Below, piece after piece: positions 1 through 12,621 of a stretch of DNA of 64,000 nt; position 1 is the stretch's first letter, and every line of letters starts with the position of its first letter. Below the pieces are notes generated by a model. It did not search any database and had not been told where the DNA came from. It saw only the letters and a program-made list of their open reading frames with translations. Source of the stretch: Hsuehochloa calcarea (taxonomy: Eukaryota > Streptophyta > Magnoliopsida > Poales > Poaceae); assembly GCA_036346395.1 (NCBI GenBank), contig CM070604.1, positions 37,537,662 through 37,601,661 on the forward strand, read 5' to 3'. The position numbers and the translations under genes were made by a program.

Positions 1-461
1 CCATGTTAACTAATTTACAGAGCGATTTCTCAACCCTTTCCATCCTTTCATCCAAATCCTTTAAGAACATTATCTTTATTTTCCGTCGGTTCATCCGATG
101 GTCGAGGCACTTGATTTAAATGCAGACCACACGACGTGTGTCCTCTTGCAAGGCCGCAATTTGCATTGCAATGCCTCGAACCTCCGCACGCCTTCATCAC
201 CTGACCCGAACCGACATGTTGTGTTCTATAAAAATAATTGGGAATACAAGTGAAAAATATGATGTTTGAAAAGAAGTTTAATGGGGATGATCAGACATAA
301 GTTACCGTAAGATTCGAACACTTCATGAACACTCGGGATGGATTCGTTGGCGTATGGGAGGTGAACACATTCACCGGATCCCTGCAACGAGGGCAATCCA
401 AGTGCTCTCTTAGTGCTTCTAATTGCCTGCTCACTCGAAAGTTTGATGAGGCCGTAGACAT
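1..461 (-). pseudogene. GRF-zinc-finger-like small unit, transposon-associated, partial
   Basis: From an ATG at 461 the minus strand reads a short basic N-terminus and then a CPRC...T.T.NPSR.F.KC pattern, which resembles the GRF zinc finger (paired Cys, NPGR, Phe, Cys). A plausible GT-AG intron (226-305) follows. The next exon-like stretch to the window edge contains a weak coiled coil (near DERMERVEKS) but also in-frame stops. Small GRF-like ORFs lie near PMD and MULE coding units in grasses, and here it follows the PMD unit on the same strand. Function is unknown; a nucleic-acid-binding role is only inferred from the finger. It could also be a chance or decayed ORF. The gene may continue beyond position 1. 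Confidence 0.4.
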
Positions 462-806
462 CCCGTTTAAGACTGGAAGGAAGGAGAAGAGGAACTGAAG
501 AGTGGGTGGAATGGAAGCCAAATCATGCATATATATAGCCTATTGGTAAATTGTAATTTGGTTGAAGAAAATTCGCGTCCGCGAGGTAGCAGGGCCGAGG
601 ATGTATCGTGGGGCAGCATTGCGTTATGTCTTTAAGGTTTAGTAAGTTAAAATCGGGAGTTATAGTTGTTGTTAGTACTAAATATTTCAGAGAACATTTT
701 GTGTACATAAATCTAACAGTCGTAACGCACATGGACATTACATATATCAGAAAGGCGAGATGCATAATGGCATTACATAACAAGTTTTACATGGCCATGA
801 AATTAG

Positions 807-3190
807 TTAGGGCGCATGGTCGTGTCGCTTGCCGGGACGACGTAGTTGATCCTCAGGGAATGTGAACCTGTCCGGAGAGTGTCGTACGTCTCGAAGGCTG
901 TAGTACGGGCCCTGTCTGGGAGGCGAATCTGGGGTGATCTCATCGTGGCGGTCCGGCTGAGGCCTGAGCATGTTGTCAACCCACTGGTGCTCTACCTGCG
1001 GGAAGCGTACAGGGTGAGTTAGTCATTGGTTTTGTACGACGGGAAAATTAGTGTAAGTACGTTCACGTGTACCTGAGTAGGCTGTTGTGTTGACGAGGAT
1101 CCTCCTGGCCAGTCTGAGCCGTAGTGCTGCACGATGTACCCTCCGTGTGTCGCCAACCACCGTCGCGCTCCGTAGGTGTGATTGAACGCCGTCGAAGAAG
1201 TCGATCCTGCGCCTCCTCCGTGATGATAATGGTTGCGCAGAGTGTTGTCCCTCGCAATCGCGGCAAGAACAAAGGGTAATGTCGATACGTCCAAATGAGT
1301 GCATGGAAAGGTACTCACGACAAGAACCGGTTGATGATGACATACCGTGGCCCGAGGCGGTCAAGGCCGAAGCGATCAGCTCTGGCGACTCGAGTGCGAC
1401 GGGCGCGGCGAGGCGGCCGACGAGGTGCGGCGGGCGGAGGTGGTGGAAGGTGCCCGCCACGCGTCGCGCGATCGTCGTGAACGTCGCTGTGGCGACCACA
1501 AGTTATGGATCTAATCGCAGAAATTGCGTCCTCGCGTATCGTGCGCATCGCGCCTATGAGACGATCCAATTTGTTGTTGTTTCCACGGTTTATAGCTTCA
1601 GTAGTCTGATGGCGGATACGCTCCAAGCGGTATACTGCACCAAAACCGATAGTAAGTGCGAAAAGTGTTGCTTAACGAGAATTATGCGAAGAATGTTTTA
1701 CCGTCTCGTCGAGGCGGGCCGCCCGGTGACGGTCCGGACCAGCTTGTACGACGTCGTCCTGCATGGCGTCCACTGGACGCTGCGACGCTGGCCCAGTAAG
1801 CCTGCACCTAGTGCGCGGAATGTACCACCGCAAGTACGCCGCGTACGTCTGGATGGTGTAGCCGCGAAACTCCAAAGACCACGTCCGTCAGAACCTCGCC
1901 AATCCACAAAGCGTCGTCGAGTGGTCGCCAGAATCGCTCGCTCGCCGTTCGCCCTCTCCTCGTCTCGCACGCAATTGAATTTACATGTCAGAAAATCTTA
2001 CTCAAACATGCCCTCAAAATAACACCAAAGAATGACATACCGGTGAGCCTTTGCTGTGAGAGGTCGTCCCGCGGGCGGTGGTACCTCCTGGTAAAGGCCG
2101 AATTGCCTCATGACCCGCTGCGGATTGTACTGCTTGACCATGTGCGAGAAGACCAAGTGGCAGGTCGTCATCTGAGTGCCTCGTCCAGTATTGCACCGGG
2201 ACGATAATTGAAGGGGGCGTGTCGTGAAGGAACTGTCTTTGCCCATGGCCACCGGATGACCTCGTCCTCGTGGAGAGTCTCGAAAGGTTATGGAACTCGG
2301 GTATACGCGCCTCGGTCTCTCCTAGCCCACCCTAGGGTAGCACGTGTCCAATGTGTTCCCATCGTAGGCCTCCGACGGGTCGCCCCCGCAGCGGCGTTCT
2401 CGTAAAGCTCGGTGGTCACCGGTAAGGGTGCACGCCGTGCGGAAGTACGGTTGGCCGACTAGAAAGTGCTCCCACGACCATAATCAGAGGTGGCGTAGCA
2501 TACCGCGAGGATCGCTCCTCGCCTGCGTTTGCACGACAAGCGCCACACAACCCTCGTAGGTGGCGCAGCACCGCAGAGCCCCAATCGCATGTGGAATTCG
2601 TCGGGCGGCGCCCGCCAAAGATCGTGCGGATGGATGTAGCTCGGGTACACGCAGCCTCCTGCGTGGTAGGAAACAGATCCATCCGAACAAGAACAACAGT
2701 ACAGCGACTAAATGTGTCCTCACTTCTTCGAGTCGCATGCTCGGGCAGATCATGTACCGCGCGGCAGAATGTGGCACACCCGACGCTGTTCGCAGAATTG
2801 GGTGACCAAATTGTCACCAAACGGACCTTCCATCCATCGCCTCTGGAGGGCACTACCGAAGACCACGCAGAGGTAGACACATGGCGAGACACGCCCTCCG
2901 AGTAATGGTCATCTCCCCATCGGAAGTGGAAGGTGTGAGTCTCGGTCTCCAACGGTCCACGAGCGCAGTCGGAGTGCCGCGTCAAACTCTGGCCAGCCAC
3001 GTGGGAGGTCCAACATCCGGCGAAGGCGGAGCCCGCCTCCAAGCTCGGGACGTCTGCTCGTCAAGGCCATCTCTCTGGGGCGCCAGACCCGAGCTCGGAG
3101 GGTCGACGCCACGGACCACGCCCGCAACGGTGTCCCACATCCAGCGTGGGTCGGCGGCTCATACGCTGCCGTCAATCGAGCTCGCGCCAT
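807..3190 (-). pseudogene. Plant mobile domain (PMD) coding unit, frameshifted
   Basis: The minus strand from the ATG at 3190 reads in several frames as a plant mobile domain (aminotransferase-like PMD). Visible landmarks are ETHTFHF near 2940, WGSAVLRHLRGLCGAC near 2560, VMRQFG near 2110, YLRWYIPRTR near 1820 and a C-terminal ERIRHQTTEAI helix near 1615. A low-complexity tail follows, with usable GT-AG introns (about 1258-1321 and 996-1072) and a stop at 807-809. PMD proteins such as Arabidopsis MAIN/MAIL1 act in silencing and meristem maintenance; transposon-borne PMDs are common in grasses and their role is unclear. Frame changes between about 2950 and 2000 break it. It lies about 240 bp downstream of the MULE transposase on the same strand, so both were probably one transposon gene or transcript. 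Confidence 0.75.
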
Positions 3191-3430
3191 CTCCTCGCCA
3201 ACAGAGAAACAACATGTCGATTACGATGTAAAACATATTATGTGGCACAGGAAAATAAGGCAAGACATACGATAAAAAATTCAACAATACAATATGATCA
3301 TAATGAGTTAACAACAAACCCGGACAACTTAACAAGTAGTACATGAAGGCATGGATTAACAAAGAATGAGTCCATCAAAGACATTGAAATAAGCAAGCGA
3401 CATCACGACGTAGTAATTATATCTTCCTCG
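3191..3430 (-). other. AT-rich spacer between transposase and PMD units
   Basis: This AT-rich stretch is unlike the GC-rich coding sequence on both sides. It separates the zinc-knuckle end of the transposase from the PMD start codon. It may be an intron of a single fused gene or an intergenic spacer; no clean donor site decides between these. Confidence 0.35.
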
Positions 3431-6016
3431 CTACGGTGCACTGCTTGTGTCGGGTCTGTTTGGGCAGCGGCTGATGGAGTGCCCAACAGTCTTGCACACC
3501 GCAACGGGCCGGCGAACTTCGTTCGCGTACTGGCCGTCGTCCATGTCGCTCCGGATGCGTCGTCCACCGCTGCCTTCCACTACGGGGTGCTTTAGTGCGT
3601 CGTTGGGCACCCACTTCACCGCCCCACCAAAGGTCCTCGTAGTGTGTGTCCACCCGCATTTAATGGAACTCAAAGACTCCAAGTTGCATACAGTGGTGGA
3701 TGTCATAGTACTGGAGATGTAACGCCCGAGGCTTGCCGCCACGCCGCGCATGCCGCTACACATGGGAGCATGGTTTGTGCGTAAGCCGCGCTTGTTGTAG
3801 GTGCACGACGCTTCTTCACCAATCGTGCGCACTGCCACGATCCCCTCTAGCATGGCCCATCACGCACTTCTCCTGAGCCCGATCTCGAACCGCCGACGCC
3901 ATCCATGGTACGAGCGGCGTGCGATCGAGTCTTGTCGATCTTATTCTCCATGTAGGCATGCATTACTCCGGAGAATTGCTTTCCGCCTCCAAATGCTTCT
4001 TGGCCATCATGGCTCATTAACAAAGTATCCGATGGTACGGTTCCAGCTCTCCTCCACGATCGCAGCTGATCGGCAGAGAGCGGACACCCTTGAGCACACC
4101 GCTGTACACCTCCGACATGTTGGTCGTCATGATCCCGCACCTTGCACCGTCCGTGTCGTGCGGCAGGACCATTTCTCCAGTCAAAGTGCGAAGTTAACCC
4201 ACCGTGTGAACTCCCCAACTCGCGGACCCTCTAGCCGCGCCTCGCCTCATGCGCCGAGTCCCTTACATGCTTCCCGGTCTCATCGAGTTGTCTCCACACC
4301 GCTCGAACTTCCTCCTTTGGTTCGCATGCGAGCTTCTTGAACATCTTCATGAGGTCCTTGCTCAAACCTTGTGTGGAAGTTGGCGCGAGATGCCTCATGC
4401 ACCAACGGCTCCTAACATCGCTCCATCGTACGACGCACCAAGGTCCCATTTTGCATCATGCACGACGCAGACAACAACCCAAAGATTGCGATTCGAGATG
4501 ACACACACATCCGACCGATCTTGACGACCGCCGCTTCACATTGCACAGAACCACAACCACTCTCGTGTTCTCGCTCTCAACAATTGCGAACGCCACGGGA
4601 CTAATCGGTCATTCGCCGGCCGCAAGCGGCGGTGAGGATGGTACCTGCATTTCCCACATAGGAAGGTGCCATCCATTGTGAGCACGGACGACAATGTTTG
4701 AACCCTTCGATTGCTCGGAAGGCCCGTAAGACCCTTTCAAGAACAAAACAATTGGGCCCTCACGGATGCACCGCTCAAGCTTGTTTACGACGTCCCGGAT
4801 TAGATTCCGCGATTTGATGCGATAATCTTGGTACTAGGTTGTAAGCCTCTTCGAATGTGCCGAACATTCGCTCCGTAACTCGTGTTTCGCCGCCATGCCG
4901 CCTTATAGCCGACGAGGAACCCCACCATATTGGCAACATCCGCCAGCAGGAGCTTTGGCGAAATGGACACATCTGCAGCGACGAGGTGGCTTATCAAGCG
5001 GCAACATACGAGGACGTCATGTTGCGGTGCTTGTGTAGCGCTCGCCTAACTCGCATGTGTGGTCCTTCAAAGACCGTTATCCGGAAGCCCATGGCGTGAT
5101 GCGTGAACCTCTGCGCACGGACCTTGCCAGCACAGGATTCATCAACACACCTGACGATGTACGTGTCGGGGTTGGACCTCTGCACCCGATACGTCCGACC
5201 GATGTTAACGGCGTATCTTGCAATAGCATGTTGTGCGGCGATCTTGTTAGAAAGCCGCCTCGAGCGGTGTCCTCATTGAACCCCCACTCGGCACCCTCCG
5301 GCGTGGCGTAACCGGCGATGTCGCCGCAACGTCGTCCAATCGAAAGGGCGTAAGCAATGTCGCGGTCACAAAACCACCAAGTGCACCTCCCCGGCAGCTT
5401 TCTCCGTCTTCGTCGTCCTCCGAACTAGTTGTTTCCACGTACTCCTCGCTTTCCACCTCATCCACCTGGTCGGTCAGGTACTCGTGACAATCAATACGGG
5501 CTGACCACCATCTCTCCGCCCCTTCGTTGGGCTCAAAATTGACCGCACGCCTCCTCAGGTTTCTATCGCCCACGTCTCCTCCAACACCGCACCAACGTAG
5601 GCTCCTCCTCACCGCCAGACTTCACCTTCACGGAACCACCCGCACGGATGTCCCCGTCCTCTCCAAGAACTCGAGCGTAAACCATCGGCCGCGCATATAT
5701 CGCGGCGAAATGGGTTGCAAACAACCCCATGTAGTTGGCCCATGAAGCGTCACATGTGACCTTCATCGCTTGCCAAATGGTCTCGCCTGCACCACCCACC
5801 ACCGAGGCATACAACGCCTCGATGCGCAGCTTCTTCCTTCCAGTGGCGCGATCGAACGCGGAACGCACGCACCGCCTTAGCTCCGAGAGGCTCATGTCCT
5901 TTAGAGCCGGCGCCCGGATCACGGTGCGGTGACAATTTGATGTGTCCGCCGTGCGGTCGTCCGTCAGCGTCGAGAGTGTCCCCGTGGAACACGAATAGAT
6001 CTTGAATTTCCGCCAT
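3431..6016 (-). pseudogene. Mutator-like element (MULE) transposase, decayed
   Basis: The likely start is the ATG at 6016 (MAEIQDLFVFHG), typical of grass MULE N-termini. Reading down the minus strand in changing frames I see an N-terminal domain (PALKDMSLSELRR near 5900), an acidic linker (EESEEYVETTSSEDDEDG-type, near 5430), and the MuDR zinc-ribbon-like block (YIVRCVDESCAGKVRAQRF near 5150). Next come KLLLADVANMVGFLVGYKAAW (near 4950), the DDE core start (VLTMDGTFLCGK near 4670), REWLWF near 4590, a SWIM-type PCSHV near 3755, and a CxxxGH...C knuckle near 3470. Such enzymes cut and paste the element in the nucleus. At least five 1-2 bp frame changes break the gene. No terminal inverted repeat was found by eye. 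Confidence 0.85.
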
Positions 6017-8523
6017 AAAGTACCTAACACATGTGCATATGAAACCATCGAATTATTTACGGGATTTTTTGTCCGAATGAACGCTTCAACAAATTTGGTT
6101 ATGCCCACTGTACACGATCGTTTTGTCGTACATGTTTTCAATCCCGATTGGAGTTCGTATGATTTTTCTATCAATGAAATGTCCAAGCTAATATTATTTA
6201 TAGTATAAATAATCCATAGCCTATTCTATGTTACACTTCAGAAATTTCCTGTGGTACTATATAGTTACGAATTTTTTAACTAGTTCGATATTACAGTGCA
6301 AAAATAATTCACTTCAGAAATTCTTATTGCATTTCTACGTTTCCATACCCGAGTTAGACCTAGCTTACACCAAAGACATGTGGGGTATGCGACAAGGTAT
6401 TCTTTTTCATTAAATTTCAGATTTAAAAACTTACTGAGAGGTGCGTCAAGTTTCTCATTCTAGCGGTGTAATGCGTAGTGCATGCACCGAACGCGATATG
6501 CCCGATCAAGAGTACATATACAAAGCGTTCAGTGGGGCTATTTCTATTTTGCTTAACGACCTCCAAATATTTTGCTATTTTATGACCAAGTTCATGAAAC
6601 TATACAAATAGTCGAAAGGAAATTTACAACACTATTAGCAACAGGTCTGTTAAGTCAACTAATTACGGCATAATGACATTGTTAACTACTAAGTCTTCAA
6701 AATAAACTAACTACACAACTAAAACTAATCTGTTACTACAATTCATCTAATTGCATCCTAATCACATGGCTAAAACTACCGATAATATTAATCGGATGCG
6801 AATGACACTTACCTTTTCTAGGTGCTCGCAGCAGGCTTCAAAGCTTATTTTCTAGGTGCTCGTGATTTTCCTTCGCTTCTACCGATTTTTTTCCCACTCG
6901 TAGATTTTTTGCACGTAATTTTTTTCACTCTAACCGTCGCGAGAGCGGTGAGGAGCAAGCCTCACTTGGCTCCTCCTCTATAGGCGCAAGGCGTTGGTCG
7001 CCTTGCAGCCATTGCAGCATGCAGTGGCCTTGGGCCCGACCACTGGCACTAGGTTCTTCTTTGTCCCCGACGGCAGCTAGTACTATGGGGGGGCTATTTT
7101 GAGAATTTTGAAATTATCGAGGTTATTTTTGAAATTTTTATTGCGCAATGGAGCTAAATTAGTCCAGGATTCGAAGAAATGCGATAGCACAAGTTGGCGT
7201 CTTCTCAAGATGGTCGGGTGGAAATGATCGTCCTCTCTCTAGTCTGTATCCAGTGGATATTTATTGTATTGTAAGGATTAGGAGTCATCAGGAAATGCAA
7301 CAGCAGGGCATTGCACCACCTAGTGTGGAGAAAGCGATAAGTTTGTGTCACTGTCATCTGTCTCAAGAACCTAGAGAGATTGTTTCCCTATAGTTATGTC
7401 TTCCTGCATCAAAGGATGCAGCCCCAAGGACCAGGGAAACTTCCATTTTTGTCAGTCATGTGTCTTTTGGATGCATCATCGATGATGTTCCGAATAGTCA
7501 AGCGCAAATCATAATTTGTTTTGGGCTTTTTGGCTGATCTTTGTGGTCGTTTTTGTGTGTGGAAATACAAAGAGGGATGCCAACTATTAACAGAAAGGAG
7601 ACGACTAGACAACAGTATAGCAGTATGTTTCATGGAGTTTTGTGAGAACATTTGAAAAGTTTCCGGTTTTAGTGAGTTTCACGTGTTTCTAAAGTTTTCA
7701 TAAGATTTCAAAAAAGTTTTAAATCAAAGTTTCAACAAATTTCAGATTAAAAAAAAACAAGTTTCAATCAAATAGTTCCAGAAGGTTTCACCAAATCTCA
7801 ACAGTGTCGGTGGTGAGAGAGAAGACCCAGCGACCATTCTAGAGAGGCATGGATGTGGGATACTGGACAGTGAGTCCTAAAAAAAAAGGATGAGTCATGA
7901 GCGCATGACCAATCTGTTCAGGGTGGTGAGATCAAGAATGGTACGACATTTAGGGATGCCATGTCTACCTGCCAGGCGACCTGACCAAATGGCCAAATAG
8001 TATAATGCCATCCTTCTTCTAAGTTCCATTTGTGTGCTGAAATGGTGCAATACATAGCTAATTAAGTGCATGTACCTAGCTAAATGAAATGGACCTGAAT
8101 TTCTGTTTTGTTCAGGAATCACTTAGCAGAACTAAAGCTGAAGAGGACTGTCATTTGTCTGCAAACATGTTGCAACAATGACGTGGGGATGCTTAGTTGA
8201 CAGCTACCCAATGTTCTGTAGTTTTTGCCTGATAGTTCCTGTTCTCTTATTTCCATGATAGAAAAGGAGTTTACTGAAATTTTCTACCTAACAATTTCAC
8301 CAAAATGAAATTTTAAATATGTAGTTTTGTGTCAGTTTTGGCAAATATATAGTTTGGAAATTTTACTCATAATATTATGAAAGTATTAATTTTACTCATA
8401 ATATTATGAAAATATTTTTGAGATAAATCTAGTCACCATTTTCATATGACCAATCTAAATATTACTGAAGATATTGTTAGTCAATGTTAGAACAGTTTGA
8501 CTAAATATATTGGATGTAACTTT
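6017..8523. other. No recognisable gene
   Basis: This AT-rich sequence has only short ORFs with no family resemblance. The 5' end of the MULE (terminal inverted repeat and promoter) should lie here but I could not define it. A GC-richer patch at 6930-7080 has no clear identity. Confidence 0.5.
8361..8413 (+). repeat. Short direct duplication, about 23 bp units
   Basis: The 23-base unit beginning ttttactcataatattatga occurs at 8361-8383 and again at 8391-8413, separated by seven bases, in AT-rich DNA just outside the copia element. Confidence 0.7.
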
Positions 8524-8627
8524 TGTTGGAATGAACTATTGTCTATTCCAATAGATCAAAGGCCAATATAACATATACAGGATAGACAAAATGCAAAGAA
8601 TATCCTAATCTATATACATACGTAACA
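8524..8627 (-). repeat. 3' LTR of short-LTR copia element
   Basis: The plus strand runs tgttggaatgaac...cgtaaca, so the element strand starts TGTTACG and ends TTCCAACA. It aligns by eye along its full length with 12622-12724. Confidence 0.8.
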
Positions 8628-8640
8628 CCCCCTCAAACTC
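8628..8640 (-). other. Polypurine tract of copia element
   Basis: On the minus strand GAGTTTGAGGGGG directly precedes the 3' LTR, as expected for the plus-strand primer of reverse transcription. Confidence 0.7.
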
Positions 8641-9310
8641 ATGATAGATCAACAACACTGAGTTTGGAGAGGTAGAAATTGTGCTGAGCTCTACTGTGAC
8701 TTGATTAAAAAAATCTGCTAACAAGAGCTATGAAGGGGCATACTGAAGAGCAATAACTTGGTCGTGCACCTGCAATCTCATGTATAAAGTATCTACTCTA
8801 ATGTGCTTGATGAGCTCATGTTTCACTGGATCTCGAGCAATTCTGGTCGCACCAGTACTATCAAATAAGAGAGGAGTCAGTGCAGAAAACTGAAACACCG
8901 AAATCCTCAAGTAGCCACCAAAACTAGGTGATCTCAGCTGTCAACGACACCATAGCTCTCAACTCAGCCTCAGCACTCGAACGAGAAACGACAATCTACT
9001 TCTTGGTATTCTAAACAATCAGAGAAGAACCAATGAAAACATAATAGGTAGAAAGAGACCGGCAGTCAAAATGATCACTAGCATAGGTCGCATTAGAGTA
9101 CGCCTGAAGCTGCAGAAAACTGGAGTGAGAAAATAAAAGGCGACGAGTGATGGTCCCACAAAGATATCGTAGAACACGAAGAAGGTGATTGTAGTGGAGC
9201 TAAGTGGGAGTAGAGATGAACTGACTCAGGATGTGAACTGTGTGAGAAATGTCAAGTCGGGTCATCCCAAGGTAGACGAGGCCCCCGACATGATGACGAT
9301 TGCAAGTGGG

Positions 9311-9904
9311 TGTTGGCCCAGATTCTCTAACACACACAAAACGCAGAGTACACAACTCACATGAACACATATGGAAGAAAAAACACACGTACAGAGAGTT
9401 GGCGAAGCTGGCTTCTTTTCTACATCTTGCTTCCTTGTATGTGTTATTGAAACATACACCTACTATGTACTAATACAAAGACTCTACCGGATTGCAGCAC
9501 CATGATCCGGTCTACATGCCACGATCCATAGGACTCGGACCACGCACACCACTCACCAGCTAGCATACATGTAGGCTAACATACTTGACCCACTAACAAC
9601 ACACTGTCACGCAAATGCATGTACAGCCAACTCACCTAGCACTAACCACACATTCCCTACGACTCTAAACTTCCGGCTCCATGAGCTCAATTAACAAGCA
9701 CTTACATGCAACTAATGCCGGATGTGCACTAAACACATGTGCTACATTTAACACAAAACTTCCGGCTCCATGAGCTCAATTAACAAGCACTTACATGCAA
9801 CTAATGCCGGATGTGCACTAAACACATGTGCTACATTTAACACAAAACACAAGTCTTAACACACACATTTAAACATACTTAGCATGACAAGATTAATTCC
9901 AACA
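9311..9904 (-). mobile_element. Solo LTR inserted in copia pol, target duplication gtggg
   Basis: The block starts tgttggcccag and ends attccaaca on the plus strand, giving TG...CA ends. It is flanked by identical 5-mers gtggg at 9306-9310 and 9905-9909. Excising the block plus one 5-mer brings the two halves of the copia reverse transcriptase frame together, which proves it arrived later. No internal region or second LTR is present, so it is a solo LTR left by LTR-LTR recombination. Confidence 0.85.
9670..9847 (+). repeat. Perfect 89-bp tandem duplication inside solo LTR
   Basis: The unit beginning cttccggctccatgagctca at 9670 is repeated without any difference I can see at 9759, a period of 89 bp. 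Identity implies a very recent duplication or an assembly artefact. Confidence 0.95.
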
Positions 9905-12608
9905 GTGGGGCCCTCAAGAGACTCACCATCAGTAGGTCGAAGGTGAACACCAAGCTCAACAAGAGTATCATGTGTTGATCAGCGAGACAAGCGCGAACAG
10001 GGATATCCTAAATGTACTTCTCCTGAGAAAAGTAGTAGCACTCAGTCGTAAAAGTGATCTTAATCCCAATGAAGTAACGAAGAGGACCCAAATTAGACAT
10101 CAAGAACTACTCACTGAGACGTTCCTTCACAAAGGTAATGTACTGAGAGTCATCTCTAATAATGATTATATCATCCACATATAGAAGGAACGTTTGACCC
10201 CGAGGAGAGGTGTGTACAAAGACGGTATGGTCGTGATCACTGGTGGAGAAGTTGGCAGTAGTGACAATAGAGAAGAAGCGGTCAAACTAAGCACAAGAGG
10301 CTTGTTTGAGCCCATAGAGTGACGAAGGCGACAAACTATACCATCAAGGACATAATACCCAGGGGACAGTTGCATGTAGACCTCACGCAGCTCGTCATTG
10401 AGAAAGGCATTCTTAACGTCCATTTGAGAGACGAGCCACTGTCGATAGAGGTCACAACAAGGAGAGTGCGAATAGTGGTCATGTGAGCGATAGGAGCGAA
10501 GGTATCATGGTAGTCATGACCATGTTCCTTCTGAAAAACCACACACCACAAGACGAGATTTGTAGCGCTCAAGAGAACCATCCGAGTGGGTCTTGATCTT
10601 ATACACCCACTTGCACTTGATAAGAGTGATACACGCAGATAAGGGCATAAGATCCCAAGTGGTAGTACGCTCTAAAATAGCAATCTCCTTAGACATCGCG
10701 TTGCCACTCAGGGTGACCAGCATCCTCACGGTAGGTCGTAGTGTCAGAAAGAGCTGCTGCTGCAAAGATGCATCTCTTAGGAGACCTGATAGTGCAACGA
10801 TCACGAAGATTGTATCTGGAAGGAGAAGGTGGAGCAGGACCCAGTAAGGACGGAGAAGAAGAACTAGGAACATAGCCCAACAAAGACGAAAACTCAACTG
10901 GAGAAGAAGTAGGCTAAGGACGGCGAGAGTAGTGTAGAGGTAAGGATGGAACCTCAACAAAAGAGCTGAAAGGAAACTCCAGAAGATAGGGAACAAGAGG
11001 AGCCGAGGATAGGGAAGCAAAGAAGGCGGAGGTGGAAACAAAACAGAAGTGAAAAATTGAGTGTCGTGAAAAGTCAAAAAGGATAGTGTGGTAAGACAAA
11101 GAATCATCGAAGGTGACGTCCCGAGCGAAACTCATCTGGTGAGCAATAGGGTCGTAGTAGCGATAACCCTTACGCTCAAGATTGTAACCAAGAAAAACAC
11201 ACTCAACTGACTGAGCAGTCAGCTTGGTGCCCTCATGAGGTGGAAGAAGAACGTAGCAGAAACAACTGAAACAACGAAGGTGATTGTACTCAGGAGCCCG
11301 ACCATAAAGACACTAAACATGAGTAGAACCCTAAAGAGCAGTGGAAGGCTGCATGTTGATGAGGAAAGTAGCAGTGGAGACAGCCTCAGCCCAGAAGTGA
11401 GGTGGAACAGAAGAGGCAAGCATCAGGGCGCGAGTTGTCTTAAACAAGTGACAATGCTTATACTCAGAGACACCGTTCTAAATATGAGCACCAAGACAAG
11501 AGTACTGGGGAATAGTACCCTGCTTAGCGAGAAAACGACGCAAAGTAGCAAATAGGTACTCGCCTGCATAATCTTCACAAAAAATATGAATGGCCGAATC
11601 AAACTGAGTGCGAACCATGGTGGCAAACCTCTGGTAAATAAAGAGAACCTGACTGTGAGGATATGAAGTAGATCTAAGCATGACGAGAATAATCATCAAT
11701 AAAGATCGCATAGTATCGATGACCCTTTTCAAAACGAAGCTAGCCGAACCCCAAACGTCAAAGTAAACAAGATCAAAAGGACGAGCCGATACAAAATCAC
11801 TAGAGGGGTAGGGGGACTGCAGCTGCTTACCAAGTTTGCAACCAATACAAGGTAAAAATATATCACCAGAAACAAACCTAAGAAAATCACAACCTACTAG
11901 AGACGACAGTCGCAATCCATGTAGATGACCCAAACGATGATGCCACTGAGTAAAGGAAGTAGTAGAGGACGTAGCAAAAACAGAGGTAAGTGTAGTGACT
12001 GACTAGTTGATAGAGACAGCGCAAGGAAGATAAGCCAGTCGAGCTCCCAAAGATGATGCAAATCAAGGCGTCGAGGGTCCGCACCAAGTAGAGTTCTCAT
12101 GCGGAGGCCCTGTACACAACAAGAGTCAGACTCGAGAATAACATGACAGTTGTGATCAGTGATCTGACCAACCGACATAAACTCCATAGCAAGCTGAGGA
12201 ACATGAGATGTTAAGAACATGAAAAGAAGTAGAACAGATGCCTTGGTCTGCAACAGAAAGAAAGGTACTATCTCCAATCTGAACAGTAGAAGGAAAAACT
12301 GTGTGACTCACAGAAATGAGGCAAGTAAAATCTGATGTCATATGAAAAATACCAGAATCCAAAATCCACAAAGATAAAATACCAGACAAGGGAGGTGGCA
12401 GATGTGAGGACTATTAAGAAGCAAAAGCCAGACGAGCAAAGCCTGAGGCAGTGGCGATGGCGGCGACCCGAGGCAAGGGCAGCAGCAACAACAAAGATGG
12501 CGACCCGAAGCAGGGGCAGTGACAACGGCGGCGGCGGTTGCCCGTGGTATGGGCAGCAACAACGACGATGGCTGCCTGTGGCAGTAGCAGTGGCGGCTAG
12601 CTTCCCAT

Positions 12609-12621
12609 GTCTCAAATACCA
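12609..12621 (-). other. Primer-binding site of copia element (decayed)
   Basis: Immediately inside the 5' LTR the minus strand reads TGGTATTTGAGAC, close to TGGTATCAGAGC, the complement of the plant initiator Met-tRNA 3' end. Confidence 0.7.

Larger units (their letters stand above)
9190..12400 (-). pseudogene. Copia pol remnant: protease, integrase, reverse transcriptase
   Basis: Minus-strand blocks in order are: protease start (WILDSG...FHMTSDF near 12360), the GAG-pre-integrase block ending LWELDWL (near 12040), and an integrase zinc-binding part with C-CKLGKQ (near 11850). Integrase core (RPFDLVYFDVWGS near 11780) and a connection domain (near 11200) follow, then reverse transcriptase with CKWVYKIKT (near 10600), MDVKNAFLND (near 10420) and YMWMI, a decayed YVDD (near 10170). 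The last block is VYLGMTRLDISHTVHI (near 9270). Many frameshifts and stops make it non-functional. The reading frame is also split by the solo LTR at 9311-9904. Its closest local relative is the plus-strand fragment at 18862-21240. Confidence 0.85.

Noticed and set aside
1279..2022. Plus-strand ORF of 247 codons
   Set aside because: It lies antisense to the PMD coding unit; composition is Arg/Ser/Pro-rich as expected for a GC-rich shadow frame, and no domain is visible.
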